NCBI RefSeq assembly: GCF_008642335.1 | Contig: NZ_CP029191.1 | Coordinates: 7,130,001-7,194,000, forward strand | From: Streptomyces venezuelae | GTDB lineage: Bacteria; Actinomycetota; Actinomycetes; Streptomycetales; Streptomycetaceae | Length of the DNA: 64,000 nucleotides | Reading direction: 5' to 3' | Part shown: in pieces, positions 54,301 to 63,914 of the stretch | Layout: each line of letters starts with the position of its first letter | Numbering within the stretch: position 1 is the first letter of the stretch | The notes under the pieces: generated by a model | Databases searched by the model: none | Seen by the model: only the letters and a program-made list of their open reading frames with translations | Told to the model about the DNA's origin: nothing | Position numbers and translations under genes: made by a program

Positions 54301-57182
54301 CCGAGGGCGACGTACGGCTGCTCACCGGCCGTATCAGCGGGCACAGCCACCCGTGGCTCACACAGCACACCCTCTTCGGCACCGCCGTCGTGCCCGCCTC
54401 CGTGCTCGCGGAGTGGGCGCTGCGCGCCGCCGACGAGGTCGGTTGCGCGGGTGTCGAGGACCTGACGCTTCAGGCGCCTCTGGTGCTGCCCGACACGGGG
54501 GGCGTGCAGGTGCAGATCGTGGTGGGGGCGGCCGACGGGGACGGCGGGCACCGGGACGTGCGCGTCTACGCCCGTCCTGACGACGAGGATGCTCTCGCCG
54601 GAGGCGGTGGGGGGTGGACGTGTCATGCGTCGGGGCAGCTCGTCGCCGAGTCCGCGGGCGTGGACGCGCGTGACGGGGACGATTTGGGTGGGGCGTGGCC
54701 GCCTGCTGGTGCCGAATCCGTCGACCTGAGCGACTTCTACGAGCGGGCCGCCGCGAGTGGTGTGGGTTACGGACCGGCCTTCACGGGACTGCGCGGCCTG
54801 TGGCGGCGGGGTGAGGAACTGTACGCCGAGGCGGCACTGCCTCAAGAGGCCCCGGACGGAACGGGGTTCGGCCTGCATCCGGCGCTCCTCGACGCCGCAC
54901 TGCACCCCGCCCTCCTGGTCGAGCCGCCGGCCGGGGCCGAGCAGGTGTGGCTGCCGTTCAGCCTGACCGGGGTGTCGCTGTGGGCCACGGGTGCGACGTC
55001 CGTACGTGTCCGCCTCACGCCGTCGGGCGAGGACGGACCGCTCCCGGAAGGTTCGGGCCGGAGCTGGCGGGTCGCGGTGAGCGATCCGACGGGGGCGAAG
55101 GTGCTGACCTGCGAGGGGCTTGCCGTGGTCGCGGCGGGGCGCGGGGTGTTGCGGGGCGCCGGGCGGGGTGCGGCGTCCGATCTGTATGCGTTGCGGTGGG
55201 TGCCGGTGGCGGTGCCTGTGGCGGGTCGGAAAGCACAGTCGGCGGGCGGTGGGGTCTCGACGGGGGAGCTTCCGTCGGGGTGGGTCCGTCTGGGCGACGG
55301 TGGGTACCGCGATCTGGACGCTTTGTGCGCGGCCGTCGACGCGGGGGCACCGCTTCCGTCCGTCGTGCTTTCCGACGTGGTGGGCGTAGGGGCGAGTGAG
55401 GCTCCGGCCGCGGTGGAGCGTACCGCCGCGCTCCTGGACCGCTGGCTCGCCGACGCCCGCTTCGCCGACGCACGTCTGGTGCTGCTCACGCACGGCGCGG
55501 TCGGCGGGGACGACGGCGCGCTGCCCGACCCGTCGGCCGCCGCGGTGCGCGGCCTCGTCCACCAGGTGCAGGCCGACCATCCGGGCCGTTTCCTCCTCGT
55601 CGACGCGGAAGCCGAGGGTGGGGTGGAAGGGCCGGTCCTGGAACGCGTCGTGGCAGCGGCCGTGGACGGCAACGAACCTCAACTCGCCCTCCGGGGCGGC
55701 CAAGTACTGGCCCCCCGGCTTCACGCCACCGCCCCGACGATGACGTCCGTGACGCCAACGTCCATGAACACGCGGGCACTTGACCCGGACGGCACGGTGC
55801 TCCTCGTCGGCTCGGCCGGGGCGCCCGTCGCCGCCCTCGCGGCACACTTGGTGCGCGGCGAGCAGTGCGGACATCTGCTGATCCTCGCCGAGGACGAACT
55901 CGGCCTGGACGCGGACGAGTTGCGGGCGGCGGGTGCCGTCGTGCACTCGGACGTCCTCGACCCCACAAACCCTGCCGCGCTCACAGAAGCCGTCGCCGCC
56001 GTCGGCGCGGACCACCCCCTCACCGGAGTCATCCACGTCACCGGCGCCTCGACGGGCGGTTCGTTCGCGGACGGGTGGGCAGCGAGGGCAGCCGTCACCG
56101 CGGCCCTGGACGCCGCGACGGCACACCTTCCCCTCGCCCTCTTCGCCGTACTGTCCCCGGCCGGCGCGGATCTGGGCATCCCGCGGTCCGCGGCGGACGC
56201 CGCGGCCGACGCGTTCCGCGAGGCACTCGCCCTGCGCCGGCACACCGCCGGTACGACGAGCGTCGCCCTCGCCTACGCCCTGCCGCCCACCGACGAGAGC
56301 CCCGACTCGCCCCACGTACCCGGCGTCAAGGCCCCCGAGCCCGACAAGCTCCCCGCCCTCCTGGACGCGGCCCGCGCACATGCGGGCACCCCCCTCGTCG
56401 GGGCCCGCCTGGCCCCTCGCACACTGGCCTCCGCAGACCCCGACGTCCTCCCCGCCCCGCTCCGCGGACTCGCCGCGCCGCGCGCGCAGGCCCGGCGTAC
56501 CGCCGCCGACCGCACGCCGCCCACGGACTGGTCGGCACGCCTGGCCTCCCTGTCCGCCGCCGAACAGCTCCGGCTGCTCACCGAGGCGGTACGCACCCAC
56601 GCCGCCGCGGTCCTCGGCCGCACCGACCCGGAGGCGCTGCGCGGCGACGCCACGTTCAAGCAGCTGGGCCTGGACTCGCTGACGGCCGTCGAGCTGCGCA
56701 ACCGGCTCGTGGCGGACACGGGGCTGCGCCTGCCCACGGCCCTCGTCTTCCGCCACCCCACACCGGCCGCCGTCGCCACCCATCTGCGCGAGCGTCTGAC
56801 CGCCGGTGGCGAGCGCCCCAACGGCGGCAAGGCAGCCGCCCCGGCATCGGCCGGACCGCCTGCGCCGGACGCGGTGCTGGACGACCTCACCCGCATGGAG
56901 AGCAGCCTCGCCACCCTGGCGACCCGGTTGCCCCACGGCGAGTCGGGCGAGATCACCAGCCGCCTGGAGGCGCTCCTCGCCCATTGGAAGGCCGCGAACG
57001 TCACGGCGGACGGCACGCCGAGCGGCACGAACAACACCTCAAGGAACGGCACGTCGGACGACGACAGCGCCGCCGACCGGCTCAAGGTCGCATCCGCCGA
57101 CCAGATCTTCGACTTCATCGACAACGAGCTGGGTGTCGGGCCCGACACCTCGCGCGCCACCCCCACTCCGAAGGCCGGGTGA
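48399..57182 (+). CDS. type I PKS: loading module KSQ-AT-ACP and module 1 KS-AT-DH-KR(inactive)-ACP
   Basis: 2927 residues; start GTG 48399 or ATG 48402. Loading module: KSQ (~15-435) with Gln174 in TVDTAQSSSL replacing Cys; AT with GHSVG (Ser636) and HAFH (736-739), so malonyl; ACP with Ser987. Decarboxylation gives an acetyl starter. Module 1: KS from ~1050, Cys1224 in [11 protein letters not shown] with GHSQG (Ser1683) and YASH (1782-1785), so methylmalonyl; DH with HTLFGTAVVP (His1990) and LLDAALH (Asp2165); KR remnant ~2465-2660 whose cofactor loop is VGSAGAP and whose Lys, Ser and Tyr sites are gone; ACP Ser2760. C-terminal docking helices ~2830-2927. Predicted product: 2-methyl-3-oxobutanoyl-ACP. 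This layout matches MonAI. A 6-base gap precedes the next PKS gene. Confidence 0.93.
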   Translation: MMATSPSGASAGPEPIAVVGMACRLPGAPDPAAFWRLLSEGRGAVRDTPPERRRTDSGLRGPGGYLDRIDGFDAPFFHAGPREAEAMDPQQRLLLELSWEALEDAGIPAPALARSRTGVFVGALWDDYADVLNRATRNAVTRHTMTGVHRSILANRISYAYHLTGPSLTVDTAQSSSLVAVHLACESIRRGECETAFAGGVNLICSPRSTALAEARFGGLSATGRCHTFDARADGFVRGEGGGLVVLKPLGAAQRDGDTVYCVISGSAVNSDGATDGLTLPSGQAQRDVVRMACGRARVTPDQIQYVELHGTGTPVGDPIEAGALGAALGQDGARTEPLTVGSAKTNVGHLEAASGIVGLIKTALSIHHRKLAPSLNFDTPNPAIPLADLGLTVQREAGEWPRPERRLIAGVSSFGMGGTNGHVVVAEAPVVEGSADAGLRSAEPASVARRPALVPWPVSAHSASALPAQAARLRAHLAAHPATPDATRIGHALATTRAPLAHRAVLLGGDTADLLGSLDALAAGDESAAVIRGEAVPDGKTAFLFSGQGAQRPGMGRELYAAHPVFADALDEAFAALDVHLERPLREIVLGEDAERQGLLDRTEYTQPALFAIETSLYRLTAAHGLTPDYVLGHSVGEIAAAHVAGVLSLADASALVAARGRLMQAVRAPGAMAAWQATADEAAELLAGHEERAAVAAVNGPESVVVSGDRDTVEELTLAWQAYGRKARRLKVSHAFHSPHMDSVLDELRAVAAGLTFHAPVIPVVSNVTGELVSADGTEQADPEYWARHAREPVRFLDGVRGLCERGVTTFVELGPDAPLSAMARECFPAADSVDGGPGSGSGRPRPAAVAACRRGRDEAHTFMAALAQAYVRGADVDFTAAYGSLGDTERVSLPTYAFQRKRYWPEAEPAEYREVREPSAPEESGPRPVGGARTDLAERLAALSVADQERTLLGLVAKQIAVVLGGTSATVETARTFKQSGFDSMAAAELSERLGTVTGLPLPATLTFDHPTPLAVAGYLRARLTGAGGEDLARPAGRPAPGPSGTDDDPIAIVAMSCRYPGGAGTPEDLWRLLADGADAIGAFPTDRGWDLERLFHPDADRSGTSSTRQGGFLYEAADFDAEFFDISPREALAVDPQQRLLLECAWEAFERAGLDPRALKGSPTGVFVGMTGQDYGPRLHEPSRSTDGYLLTGSTPSVASGRLSFSFGLEGPALTVDTACSSSLVTLHLAAQALRRGECDLALAGGATVLATPGMFTEFSRQRGLAPDGRCKPFAESADGTGWAEGVGLVLLERLSEARRKGHEVLAVIRGSAVNQDGASNGLTAPNGPSQQRVIRAALADARLAADEVDAVEAHGTGTTLGDPIEAQALLNTYGQGRSPERPLWLGSVKSNIGHTQAAAGVAGVIKMVLALRHDLLPATLHVDEPSGHVDWSSGAVRLLTEPVVWPRGDRPRRAAVSSFGISGTNAHLVLEEARPQEARTAVESADAGAGAADGVVLPWVVSGRSGEALREQARRLGEFVASGGPGGTASVTEVGRALATKRSVFEHRAVVVGRDRDALTDGLEALASGAVSPGVVSGVASGDVGPGPVLVFPGQGSQWVGMGAQLLDESPVFAGRIAECEQALSAYVGWSLREVLRGDGRELARVEVVQPVLWAVMVSLAAVWADQGITPAAVVGHSQGEIAAAVVAEALTLEDGAKIVALRSRALRQLSGAGAMASLGVGQERAAELVEGRPGVGIAAVNGPSSTVISGPPEQVAAVVADAEARGLRGRVIDVDYASHSPQVDTITDELTRILAGIRPVQAPVAFYSAVTGTRIDTTGLDTDYWVTNLRRPVRFADAVSALLADGHRVFIESSSHPVLTLGLQETFEEAGVDAVTVPTLRREDGGLSRLALSLAQAFVAGCAVKWEGWFPGSGAVGSPALPTYAFQRRRYWLEASGGSQDAAGLGLAAVGHPLLGAAAELAEGDVRLLTGRISGHSHPWLTQHTLFGTAVVPASVLAEWALRAADEVGCAGVEDLTLQAPLVLPDTGGVQVQIVVGAADGDGGHRDVRVYARPDDEDALAGGGGGWTCHASGQLVAESAGVDARDGDDLGGAWPPAGAESVDLSDFYERAAASGVGYGPAFTGLRGLWRRGEELYAEAALPQEAPDGTGFGLHPALLDAALHPALLVEPPAGAEQVWLPFSLTGVSLWATGATSVRVRLTPSGEDGPLPEGSGRSWRVAVSDPTGAKVLTCEGLAVVAAGRGVLRGAGRGAASDLYALRWVPVAVPVAGRKAQSAGGGVSTGELPSGWVRLGDGGYRDLDALCAAVDAGAPLPSVVLSDVVGVGASEAPAAVERTAALLDRWLADARFADARLVLLTHGAVGGDDGALPDPSAAAVRGLVHQVQADHPGRFLLVDAEAEGGVEGPVLERVVAAAVDGNEPQLALRGGQVLAPRLHATAPTMTSVTPTSMNTRALDPDGTVLLVGSAGAPVAALAAHLVRGEQCGHLLILAEDELGLDADELRAAGAVVHSDVLDPTNPAALTEAVAAVGADHPLTGVIHVTGASTGGSFADGWAARAAVTAALDAATAHLPLALFAVLSPAGADLGIPRSAADAAADAFREALALRRHTAGTTSVALAYALPPTDESPDSPHVPGVKAPEPDKLPALLDAARAHAGTPLVGARLAPRTLASADPDVLPAPLRGLAAPRAQARRTAADRTPPTDWSARLASLSAAEQLRLLTEAVRTHAAAVLGRTDPEALRGDATFKQLGLDSLTAVELRNRLVADTGLRLPTALVFRHPTPAAVATHLRERLTAGGERPNGGKAAAPASAGPPAPDAVLDDLTRMESSLATLATRLPHGESGEITSRLEALLAHWKAANVTADGTPSGTNNTSRNGTSDDDSAADRLKVASADQIFDFIDNELGVGPDTSRATPTPKAG

Positions 57183-57188
57183 CCCCAC

Positions 57189-60100
57189 ATGGCGAGTGAA
57201 GAGCAACTGGTCGAGTATCTGCGCAGGGTGACCACCGAGCTCCACGACACGCGTCGGCGCCTGGCGCAGGAGGAGGACCGCAGGCACGAGCCGATCGCGG
57301 TCGTCGGGATGGCCTGCCGCTTCCCGGGCGGCGTGGCCTCCCCGGAGGACCTCTGGGACCTCGTCGCCGCGGGGAAGGACGCCATCGAGGACTTCCCGAC
57401 CGACCGCGGCTGGGATCTTGAGGCGCTCTACCACCCGGACCCGGCCCACTACGCCACCAGCTACGTGCGCCACGGCGGTTTCGTCGACGACGCGGGCTCC
57501 TTCGACGCCGACTTCTTCGGCATCAGCCCGCGCGAGGCGCTGGCGATGGACCCGCAGCAGCGCCTGATGCTGGAGACGTCCTGGGAGCTGTTCGAGCGTG
57601 CCGGCATCGACCCCGTCTCCCTCAAGGGCAGTCTCACGGGCGTCTACGCGGGTGTGTCGAGCGAGGACTACATGTCCCAACTCCCGCGCATCCCCGAAGG
57701 GTTCGAGGGGCACGCCACCACGGGCAGCCTCACGAGCGTCATCTCCGGCCGGGTGGCCTACAACTATGGCCTCGAAGGCCCCGCCGTCACCGTCGACACG
57801 GCCTGCTCCGCCTCGCTCGTCGCGATCCATCTGGCGAGCCAGGCGCTGCGCCAGGGCGAGTGCGACCTGGCGCTCGCGGGCGGGGTGCTCGTGCTGTCGA
57901 GCCCGCTGATGTTCACCGAGTTCTGCCGCCAGCGTGGACTCGCGCCGGACGGCCGCTGCAAGCCGTTCGCCGCCGCGGCGGACGGCACCGGCTTCTCCGA
58001 GGGCATCGGCCTGATCCTGCTCGAACGCCTCTCGGACGCCCGCCGCAACGGCCACAACGTCCTGGCCGTCGTCCGCGGCTCGGCCGTGAACCAGGACGGC
58101 GCGAGCAACGGCCTCACTGCCCCCAACGACGCCGCGCAGGAACAGGTCATCCGAGCCGCCCTCGCGAGCGCCCGCCTCGCCCCGGCCGAGGTGGACGCGG
58201 TCGAGGCGCACGGCACCGGCACCAAACTGGGCGACCCCATCGAGGCCGGCGCCCTGCTCGCCACCTACGGTCAGCACCGCGAGCGGCCGCTCCTGCTCGG
58301 CTCCCTCAAGTCCAACATCGGCCACACACACGCCACCGCCGGTGTCGCCGGAGTCATCAAGACCGTCATGGCGATCCGCAACGGTCTGGTGCCCGCCACA
58401 CTCCACGTCGAGGAGCTCAGCCCGCACGTCGACTGGGACGCGGGCGCGGTCGAGGTCGTCACCGAGCCCACACTCTGGCCCGACACAGGCCACCCGCGCC
58501 GTGCGGGCGTGTCCGCGTTCGGGATCTCGGGGACCAACGCCCATCTGATCCTGGAGGAGGCGCCGGAGCACACATCGGAGTACACGCCGGAGGAGGTACC
58601 TGGTCATCACCCGTCCGTGGCGGGCAGCGCGGTGGTTCCGTGGGTGGTTTCCGGCAGGACGCCCGAGGCGCTGCGCGAACAGGCCCGCAGGTTGGGCGAG
58701 TTCGTGGCCGGGGACACGGAGGCGCTGCCGGGCGAGGTCGGCTGGTCACTGGCGACGACGCGGTCGGTGTTCGAGCACCGGGCCGTGGTGGTGGGCCGGG
58801 ACCGGGACGCGTTGACGGACGGTCTTGGGGCGTTGGCGTCCGGTGCGGTGTCGCCGGGTGTGGTGTCCGGGGTGGCGTCGGGTGATGTGGGTCCTGGCCC
58901 GGTGTTGGTGTTTCCGGGGCAGGGGTCGCAGTGGGTGGGGATGGGGGCTCGGCTGCTGGACGAGTCACCCGTGTTCGCGGCGCGTATTGCCGAGTGCGAG
59001 CAGGCGCTGTCCGCGTACGTTGGCTGGTCGTTGTGTGAGGTGTTGCGCGGGGACGGGAGTGAACTGTCCCGCGTCGAGGTCGTGCAGCCGGTGTTGTGGG
59101 CGGTGATGGTGTCGCTGGCTGCGGTGTGGGCTGACCAGGGGGTCGCTCCGGCTGCGGTGATCGGGCATTCGCAGGGTGAGATGGCTGCCGCGTGTGTGGC
59201 GGGTGCGTTGTCGTTGGAGGATGCGGCGCGGATCGTGGCGGTACGCAGCGACGCGCTGCGGCAGCTGCAGGGGCGCGGCGACATGGCGTCCGTCGGCGCG
59301 GGTGCCGAGCGGGTCGCCGAGCTGATCGCGGACCGGCCGGGCGTGAGCGTCGCGGCTGTCAACGGGCCGTCGTCCACCGTCATTTCGGGCTCGCCCGAGC
59401 ATGTGGCTGCTGTGGTCGCCGAGGCGGAAGGCCACGGGCTGCGGGCTCGGGTCATCGACGTCGGCTACGCCTCCCACCACCCGCAGATCGACGCACTCCA
59501 CGACGAGCTGACCGAGCGTCTGGCCGACATCCGGCCCGTCCCGACCGACGTCGCGTTCTACTCGACCGTCACCGCTGAGCGCCTCACCGATACCACCGTG
59601 CTCGACACCGACTACTGGGTCAGCAACCTCCGCCAGCCCGTCCGCTTCGCCGAGACGGTCGAAGCGCTCCTCGCGGACGGCTACCGGCTGTTCATCGAGG
59701 CCAGCGCCCACCCCGTCCTCGCACTCGGCATGGAGGAGACCATCGAGCAGGCCGACGTGCCCGCCACCGTCGTCCCCACCCTCCGGCGCGACCACGGCGA
59801 CACCGTCCAGCTCACCCGCGCCGCCGCGCAGGCCTTCGCGGCGGGTGCCGACGTCGACTGGCGGCGCTGGTTCCCGGCCGACCCCGCCCCTCGTACCGTC
59901 GACCTGCCCACGTATGCCTTCCAGCGCCGACGCTACTGGCTGGCCGACACGGTGAAGCGGGAGGACGTCGGGCAACAGGGGTCGGCCGGGTCCGGCCACC
60001 CGCAGTTGCCCACCGCCGTCGCGCTCGCCGACGGGGGAGTGGTGCTCAACGGCCGGGTCTCCGCCGAGCGTGGGGACTGGCTGGGCGGGCATGTGGTCGC

Positions 60101-63100
60101 CGGGACCGTCCTGGTGCCGGGTGCGGCGTTGGTCGAGTGGGTGCTGCGGGCCGCCGACGACGCGGGCCGCGCGACGCTCCAGGAGCTGACGCTGCGGGCG
60201 CCTCTCGTGCTGCCCGAGACCGGTGGCCTCCAGGTTCAGGTCGTCGTCGATGCCGCCGACGAGCAGGGCAGGAGCGACGTACGCGTGTACTCGCGTCCTG
60301 AGCGGGACGCCGGGGCCGTGTGGGTGTGCCATGCCGTCGGCGAGCTGGGGCGGGAGCCGGGGGTAAGGCCTGCGCGGCAGGCCGGTGCGTGGCCTCCGGC
60401 GGGCGCGGAACCGGTGGACGTCGGCGCGTTCTACGAAGGTGTCGCCGCCGCCGGATACGAGTACGGTCCGGCGTTCCGCGGACTCCGTGCGATGTGGCGG
60501 GACGGAGCGGAGCTGCTGGCGGAGGTGGAGCTGCCCGAGCAGGCCGGTTCGCCCACCGGCTTCGGCATCCATCCCGCGCTGCTGGATGCCGCTCTGCACC
60601 CGCTGCTCGCACAGCGGAGTCTCGACGAGGGTGGTTCCGGGGCCGCGAATGAGCAGGTGTTGCTGCCCTTCACCTGGAGCGGTGTCTCGCTGTGGGCCAC
60701 CGATGCCACGTCCGTGCGGGTGCGCATCAAGGGGCTCAGTGCGCTCAGTGCGCTCGGTGGGCCGGGTCGGCCGCGCGCGAGCGGTGAGGAGACCGTGTCG
60801 CTCGTCGTGACCGATCCCGCCGGGGCTCCCGTCCTCGACGTCGCCGAGCTGCGGCTGCGGTCCACCAGTGCCCGGCAGGTGCGGGCGGCGGTCGGGTCGG
60901 TCGGGTCCGGTGCCGATGGGCTGTACGAACTGCGGTGGACGCCGCTGCCCGTGCCGGCGGCCCCGGGTGGGGCGGACGCGGCCGATGCCGGCGGCTGTGT
61001 GACGCTCGGGGGGCTGGACGTCGAGGGAGTACGGGACCTCGCCGCGACCGACGCCACGCCACCCCCTGTGGTGCTGGTGCCTGTGGACGCTCCGGATGCG
61101 GTGACCGGTGGGGACGGATTCGCCCTGACGGTACGTGTGTTGACCCTCGTCCAGGAGTTTCTTGCCGAGCCCCGCCTTGAGCAGACGCAGCTCGTCTTCG
61201 TCACTCGGGGCGCGGCCGGTCCCGACGATGAGGAAGACGGGGTTGCGTACGCGCCGAACCAGGCGGGCGCGGCCGTGTGGGGCCTGGTGCGCAGTGCGCA
61301 GTCGGAGAACCCGGGGCGGTTCGTCCTGCTCGACATGGATGTCGCTCTCGATCCCGACGACCATGAGGTTCTGCGTACTGTCCAGTGCGCTACCGACGTC
61401 GACGAGCCCCAAGTCGCCGTGCGAGGCGGACAGTTGCTGTTGCCCAGGTGGGCGCGGGCCGATGCGACGGCCGAGGTGTCCGGGCCGCCCGGTGCGCGGG
61501 CCTGGCGGCTCGTCGGCGGTGCATCCGGAACGCTCGACGCCGTCGAGGCCGTGGCCTGCGAAGAGGTGCTGAGCCCCGTGGAGCCGGGGCAGGTCCGCAT
61601 CGCCGTGCACACGGCCGGCGTGAACTTCCGTGACGTACTGATCGCGCTCGGCATGTATCCGGACGCCGACGCGCTGCCCGGCACCGAGGCGGCCGGTGTG
61701 GTGACGGAGGTCGGGCCGGGCGTCACCGGGCTGGCCGTGGGCGACCGGGTGATGGGCATGCTGGAGGGCGCCTTCGGGCCGTGGGCCGTCGCCGACGCGC
61801 GCATGCTGGCGCCCGTTCCGGCCGGCTGGGACATGCGGCAAGCGGCCGCCGCCCCGGCCGCGTTCCTCACCGCCTGGTACGGCCTGGTCGAGCTGGCCGA
61901 ACTGCGGGCGGGCGAACGGGCGTTGATTCATGCCGCCACAGGCGGCGTGGGCATGGCGGCGGTGCAGATCGCCCGGCACATCGGGGCCGAGGTGTTCGCC
62001 ACCGCCAGTCCGGCCAAGCACGGCGTGCTGGAGGAGATGGGGATCGACGCCGCCCATCGCGCCTCCTCCCGGGACCTCGCCTTCGAGGACGCGTTCCGGC
62101 AGGCCACCGGCGGCCGCGGCGTGGACGTCGTACTCAACAGTCTCACCGGCGAACTCCTCGACGCCTCCCTCCGGTTGCTCCGCGAAAGTGCGGGCGGGCG
62201 CCTCGTCGAGATGGGCAAGAGCGATCCGCGTGACCCCGAACTGGTCGCGCTGGAGCACCCCGGAGTGTCGTACCAGGCCTTCGACCTGGTCGCCGACGCC
62301 GGGCCCGAGCGGCTCAGGCGGATGCTCGACCTGCTCGGCGGCCTCTTCGCCGACGGCACCCTGGTACCGCTGCCGGTCGCGGCACGGCCCCTGGGGCGGG
62401 CACCCGAGGTGTTCCGGCACATGAGCCGGGCGAAGCACATCGGCAAGCTGGTGCTCGACGTGCCCGCTCCGCTCGACCCCGACGGCACCGTCCTCGTCAT
62501 CGGAGGCACCGGCACGATCGGCGCCGCCGTCGCCGAACATCTGGCGCGCACGGGCGAGAGCAGGCACCTGCTCATCGCGAGCCGCAGCGGAGACGCGGCA
62601 GAGGGCGCGAGGGAACTCGCCTCACGGATTGTCGAAGGGGGTGCCGACGTCACCTTCGCGGCCGTCGACGTGAGCGAGCCCGGCGCCGTCGCCGCGCTGA
62701 TCGCCGGGATCGATCCGGCGCACCCGCTGACCGGCGTCGTGCATGCCGCCGGTGTGCTCGACAACGCCATGATCGGCGGCCAGAGCCCGGAAAGCCTCGC
62801 CAGGGTGTGGGCGTCGAAGGCGGCGGCCGCGTACGAACTCCACGAAGCCACGCGCGAGATGCGGCTCGGCCTGTTCGTGACGTTCTCCTCCTTCGCCTCC
62901 ACCCTGGGCACCCCCGGCCAGGCCAACTACGCCGCGGCCAACGCCTACTGCGACGCCCTGGCCGCGCACCGCCGCGCGGAGGGCCTCGCCGGGCTCTCCG
63001 TGGCGTGGGGGCTGTGGGAGACCGCCAGCGGCCTGACCGGCACGCTGTCCGCGGCCGACCGAGCCCGCATCGACCGGTACGGCATCAAGCCGACCGGCGC

Positions 63101-63857
63101 GGCCCGCGGCTGCGCCCTACTGGCCGCCGCACGCGCCCACGGACGTCCCGACCTGCTCGCGATGGACCTCGACCCTCGTGTTCCGGCCGCCTCCGACGCG
63201 CCTGTCCCCGCCGTCCTGCGCACGCTGGCGGCGACGGCCGCGGCGACATCCACCACGGCGCGTCCCACCGCGGCCGCGGCGGGCGAGGCCACGGACTGGT
63301 CCGGCAGGCTCGCCGGCCGCACCGCCGAGGAACGTCTTGAACTCCTCACCACGCTGGTGCGCACCCAGGCGGCCGGCGTGCTCGGCCACGCGGACCCGGA
63401 CGCCGTGCAGGTCGACACGCCGTTCAAGGAGCTCGGCCTCGACTCGCTCACCGCCGTGGAACTCCGCAACAGGCTTGCCGCCGCGACCGGCCTCAAGCTG
63501 CCCGCGGCGCTCGTCTTCGACTATCCCCAGGCCCACATGCTCGCCGCCCACCTGGCCGAACGGCTCGCCCCCGACGAGGCGGCGCAGGCGGGACGGACGG
63601 GCCGGGCGGCGAACGGCGACATGACCGCCCAGGTCCTTCAGGAGGTGGCCCGGGTCGAGCACGCCCTGTCCGCCGCCGTCGCCCAGGGACTCGACCGGGC
63701 AGCTGTCGCGGCCCGCCTGGAGGCACTGCTCGCCCGCTTCGCGGCGAGCACGTCGAGCGCGGCCGCCGCGGCGGACGGCGACGACGCGGTGGACCAGCTG
63801 GAGACGGCCACCGCCGAGCAGGTACTGGACTTCATCGACAACGAACTCGGGGTGTGA
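57189..63857 (+). CDS. type I PKS: module 2 KS-AT-DH-ER-KR-ACP
   Basis: 2222 residues. N-terminal docking helix [22 protein letters not shown] Cys206 (VDTACSASL). AT GHSQG (Ser661) with YASH at 760-763, so methylmalonyl. [12 protein letters not shown] (His968) and LLDAALH (Asp1133). ER ~1470-1765 with [14 protein letters not shown] and NADPH loop [13 protein letters not shown] (~1581). KR with GGTGTIG (~1773), FSSFAS and NYAAAN (Tyr1914), active; B-type LDD is LDN. ACP Ser2086; C-terminal docking helices ~2150-2222. All reductive domains look active, so the beta-carbon becomes CH2. ER Tyr in ALGMYP suggests a 2S methyl. Same domain set and single-module size as MonAII. No Shine-Dalgarno; coupled to the gene before. 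Confidence 0.94.
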   Translation: MASEEQLVEYLRRVTTELHDTRRRLAQEEDRRHEPIAVVGMACRFPGGVASPEDLWDLVAAGKDAIEDFPTDRGWDLEALYHPDPAHYATSYVRHGGFVDDAGSFDADFFGISPREALAMDPQQRLMLETSWELFERAGIDPVSLKGSLTGVYAGVSSEDYMSQLPRIPEGFEGHATTGSLTSVISGRVAYNYGLEGPAVTVDTACSASLVAIHLASQALRQGECDLALAGGVLVLSSPLMFTEFCRQRGLAPDGRCKPFAAAADGTGFSEGIGLILLERLSDARRNGHNVLAVVRGSAVNQDGASNGLTAPNDAAQEQVIRAALASARLAPAEVDAVEAHGTGTKLGDPIEAGALLATYGQHRERPLLLGSLKSNIGHTHATAGVAGVIKTVMAIRNGLVPATLHVEELSPHVDWDAGAVEVVTEPTLWPDTGHPRRAGVSAFGISGTNAHLILEEAPEHTSEYTPEEVPGHHPSVAGSAVVPWVVSGRTPEALREQARRLGEFVAGDTEALPGEVGWSLATTRSVFEHRAVVVGRDRDALTDGLGALASGAVSPGVVSGVASGDVGPGPVLVFPGQGSQWVGMGARLLDESPVFAARIAECEQALSAYVGWSLCEVLRGDGSELSRVEVVQPVLWAVMVSLAAVWADQGVAPAAVIGHSQGEMAAACVAGALSLEDAARIVAVRSDALRQLQGRGDMASVGAGAERVAELIADRPGVSVAAVNGPSSTVISGSPEHVAAVVAEAEGHGLRARVIDVGYASHHPQIDALHDELTERLADIRPVPTDVAFYSTVTAERLTDTTVLDTDYWVSNLRQPVRFAETVEALLADGYRLFIEASAHPVLALGMEETIEQADVPATVVPTLRRDHGDTVQLTRAAAQAFAAGADVDWRRWFPADPAPRTVDLPTYAFQRRRYWLADTVKREDVGQQGSAGSGHPQLPTAVALADGGVVLNGRVSAERGDWLGGHVVAGTVLVPGAALVEWVLRAADDAGRATLQELTLRAPLVLPETGGLQVQVVVDAADEQGRSDVRVYSRPERDAGAVWVCHAVGELGREPGVRPARQAGAWPPAGAEPVDVGAFYEGVAAAGYEYGPAFRGLRAMWRDGAELLAEVELPEQAGSPTGFGIHPALLDAALHPLLAQRSLDEGGSGAANEQVLLPFTWSGVSLWATDATSVRVRIKGLSALSALGGPGRPRASGEETVSLVVTDPAGAPVLDVAELRLRSTSARQVRAAVGSVGSGADGLYELRWTPLPVPAAPGGADAADAGGCVTLGGLDVEGVRDLAATDATPPPVVLVPVDAPDAVTGGDGFALTVRVLTLVQEFLAEPRLEQTQLVFVTRGAAGPDDEEDGVAYAPNQAGAAVWGLVRSAQSENPGRFVLLDMDVALDPDDHEVLRTVQCATDVDEPQVAVRGGQLLLPRWARADATAEVSGPPGARAWRLVGGASGTLDAVEAVACEEVLSPVEPGQVRIAVHTAGVNFRDVLIALGMYPDADALPGTEAAGVVTEVGPGVTGLAVGDRVMGMLEGAFGPWAVADARMLAPVPAGWDMRQAAAAPAAFLTAWYGLVELAELRAGERALIHAATGGVGMAAVQIARHIGAEVFATASPAKHGVLEEMGIDAAHRASSRDLAFEDAFRQATGGRGVDVVLNSLTGELLDASLRLLRESAGGRLVEMGKSDPRDPELVALEHPGVSYQAFDLVADAGPERLRRMLDLLGGLFADGTLVPLPVAARPLGRAPEVFRHMSRAKHIGKLVLDVPAPLDPDGTVLVIGGTGTIGAAVAEHLARTGESRHLLIASRSGDAAEGARELASRIVEGGADVTFAAVDVSEPGAVAALIAGIDPAHPLTGVVHAAGVLDNAMIGGQSPESLARVWASKAAAAYELHEATREMRLGLFVTFSSFASTLGTPGQANYAAANAYCDALAAHRRAEGLAGLSVAWGLWETASGLTGTLSAADRARIDRYGIKPTGAARGCALLAAARAHGRPDLLAMDLDPRVPAASDAPVPAVLRTLAATAAATSTTARPTAAAAGEATDWSGRLAGRTAEERLELLTTLVRTQAAGVLGHADPDAVQVDTPFKELGLDSLTAVELRNRLAAATGLKLPAALVFDYPQAHMLAAHLAERLAPDEAAQAGRTGRAANGDMTAQVLQEVARVEHALSAAVAQGLDRAAVAARLEALLARFAASTSSAAAAADGDDAVDQLETATAEQVLDFIDNELGV

Positions 63858-63914
63858 GCCGCGTGCCGGCCGCACACCTCGCGTCGCGATCACGGGCGGG
63901 GAGTTAAAGCGCAC

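Noticed and set aside
52344..56984. 1546-codon open frame on the minus strand inside the first PKS
   Set aside because: Antisense shadow of PKS coding sequence; low-complexity Arg/Gly/Asp protein, no ribosome site or family.
58965..62567. 1200-codon open frame on the minus strand inside the second PKS
   Set aside because: Same reason: shadow of strongly biased codons.
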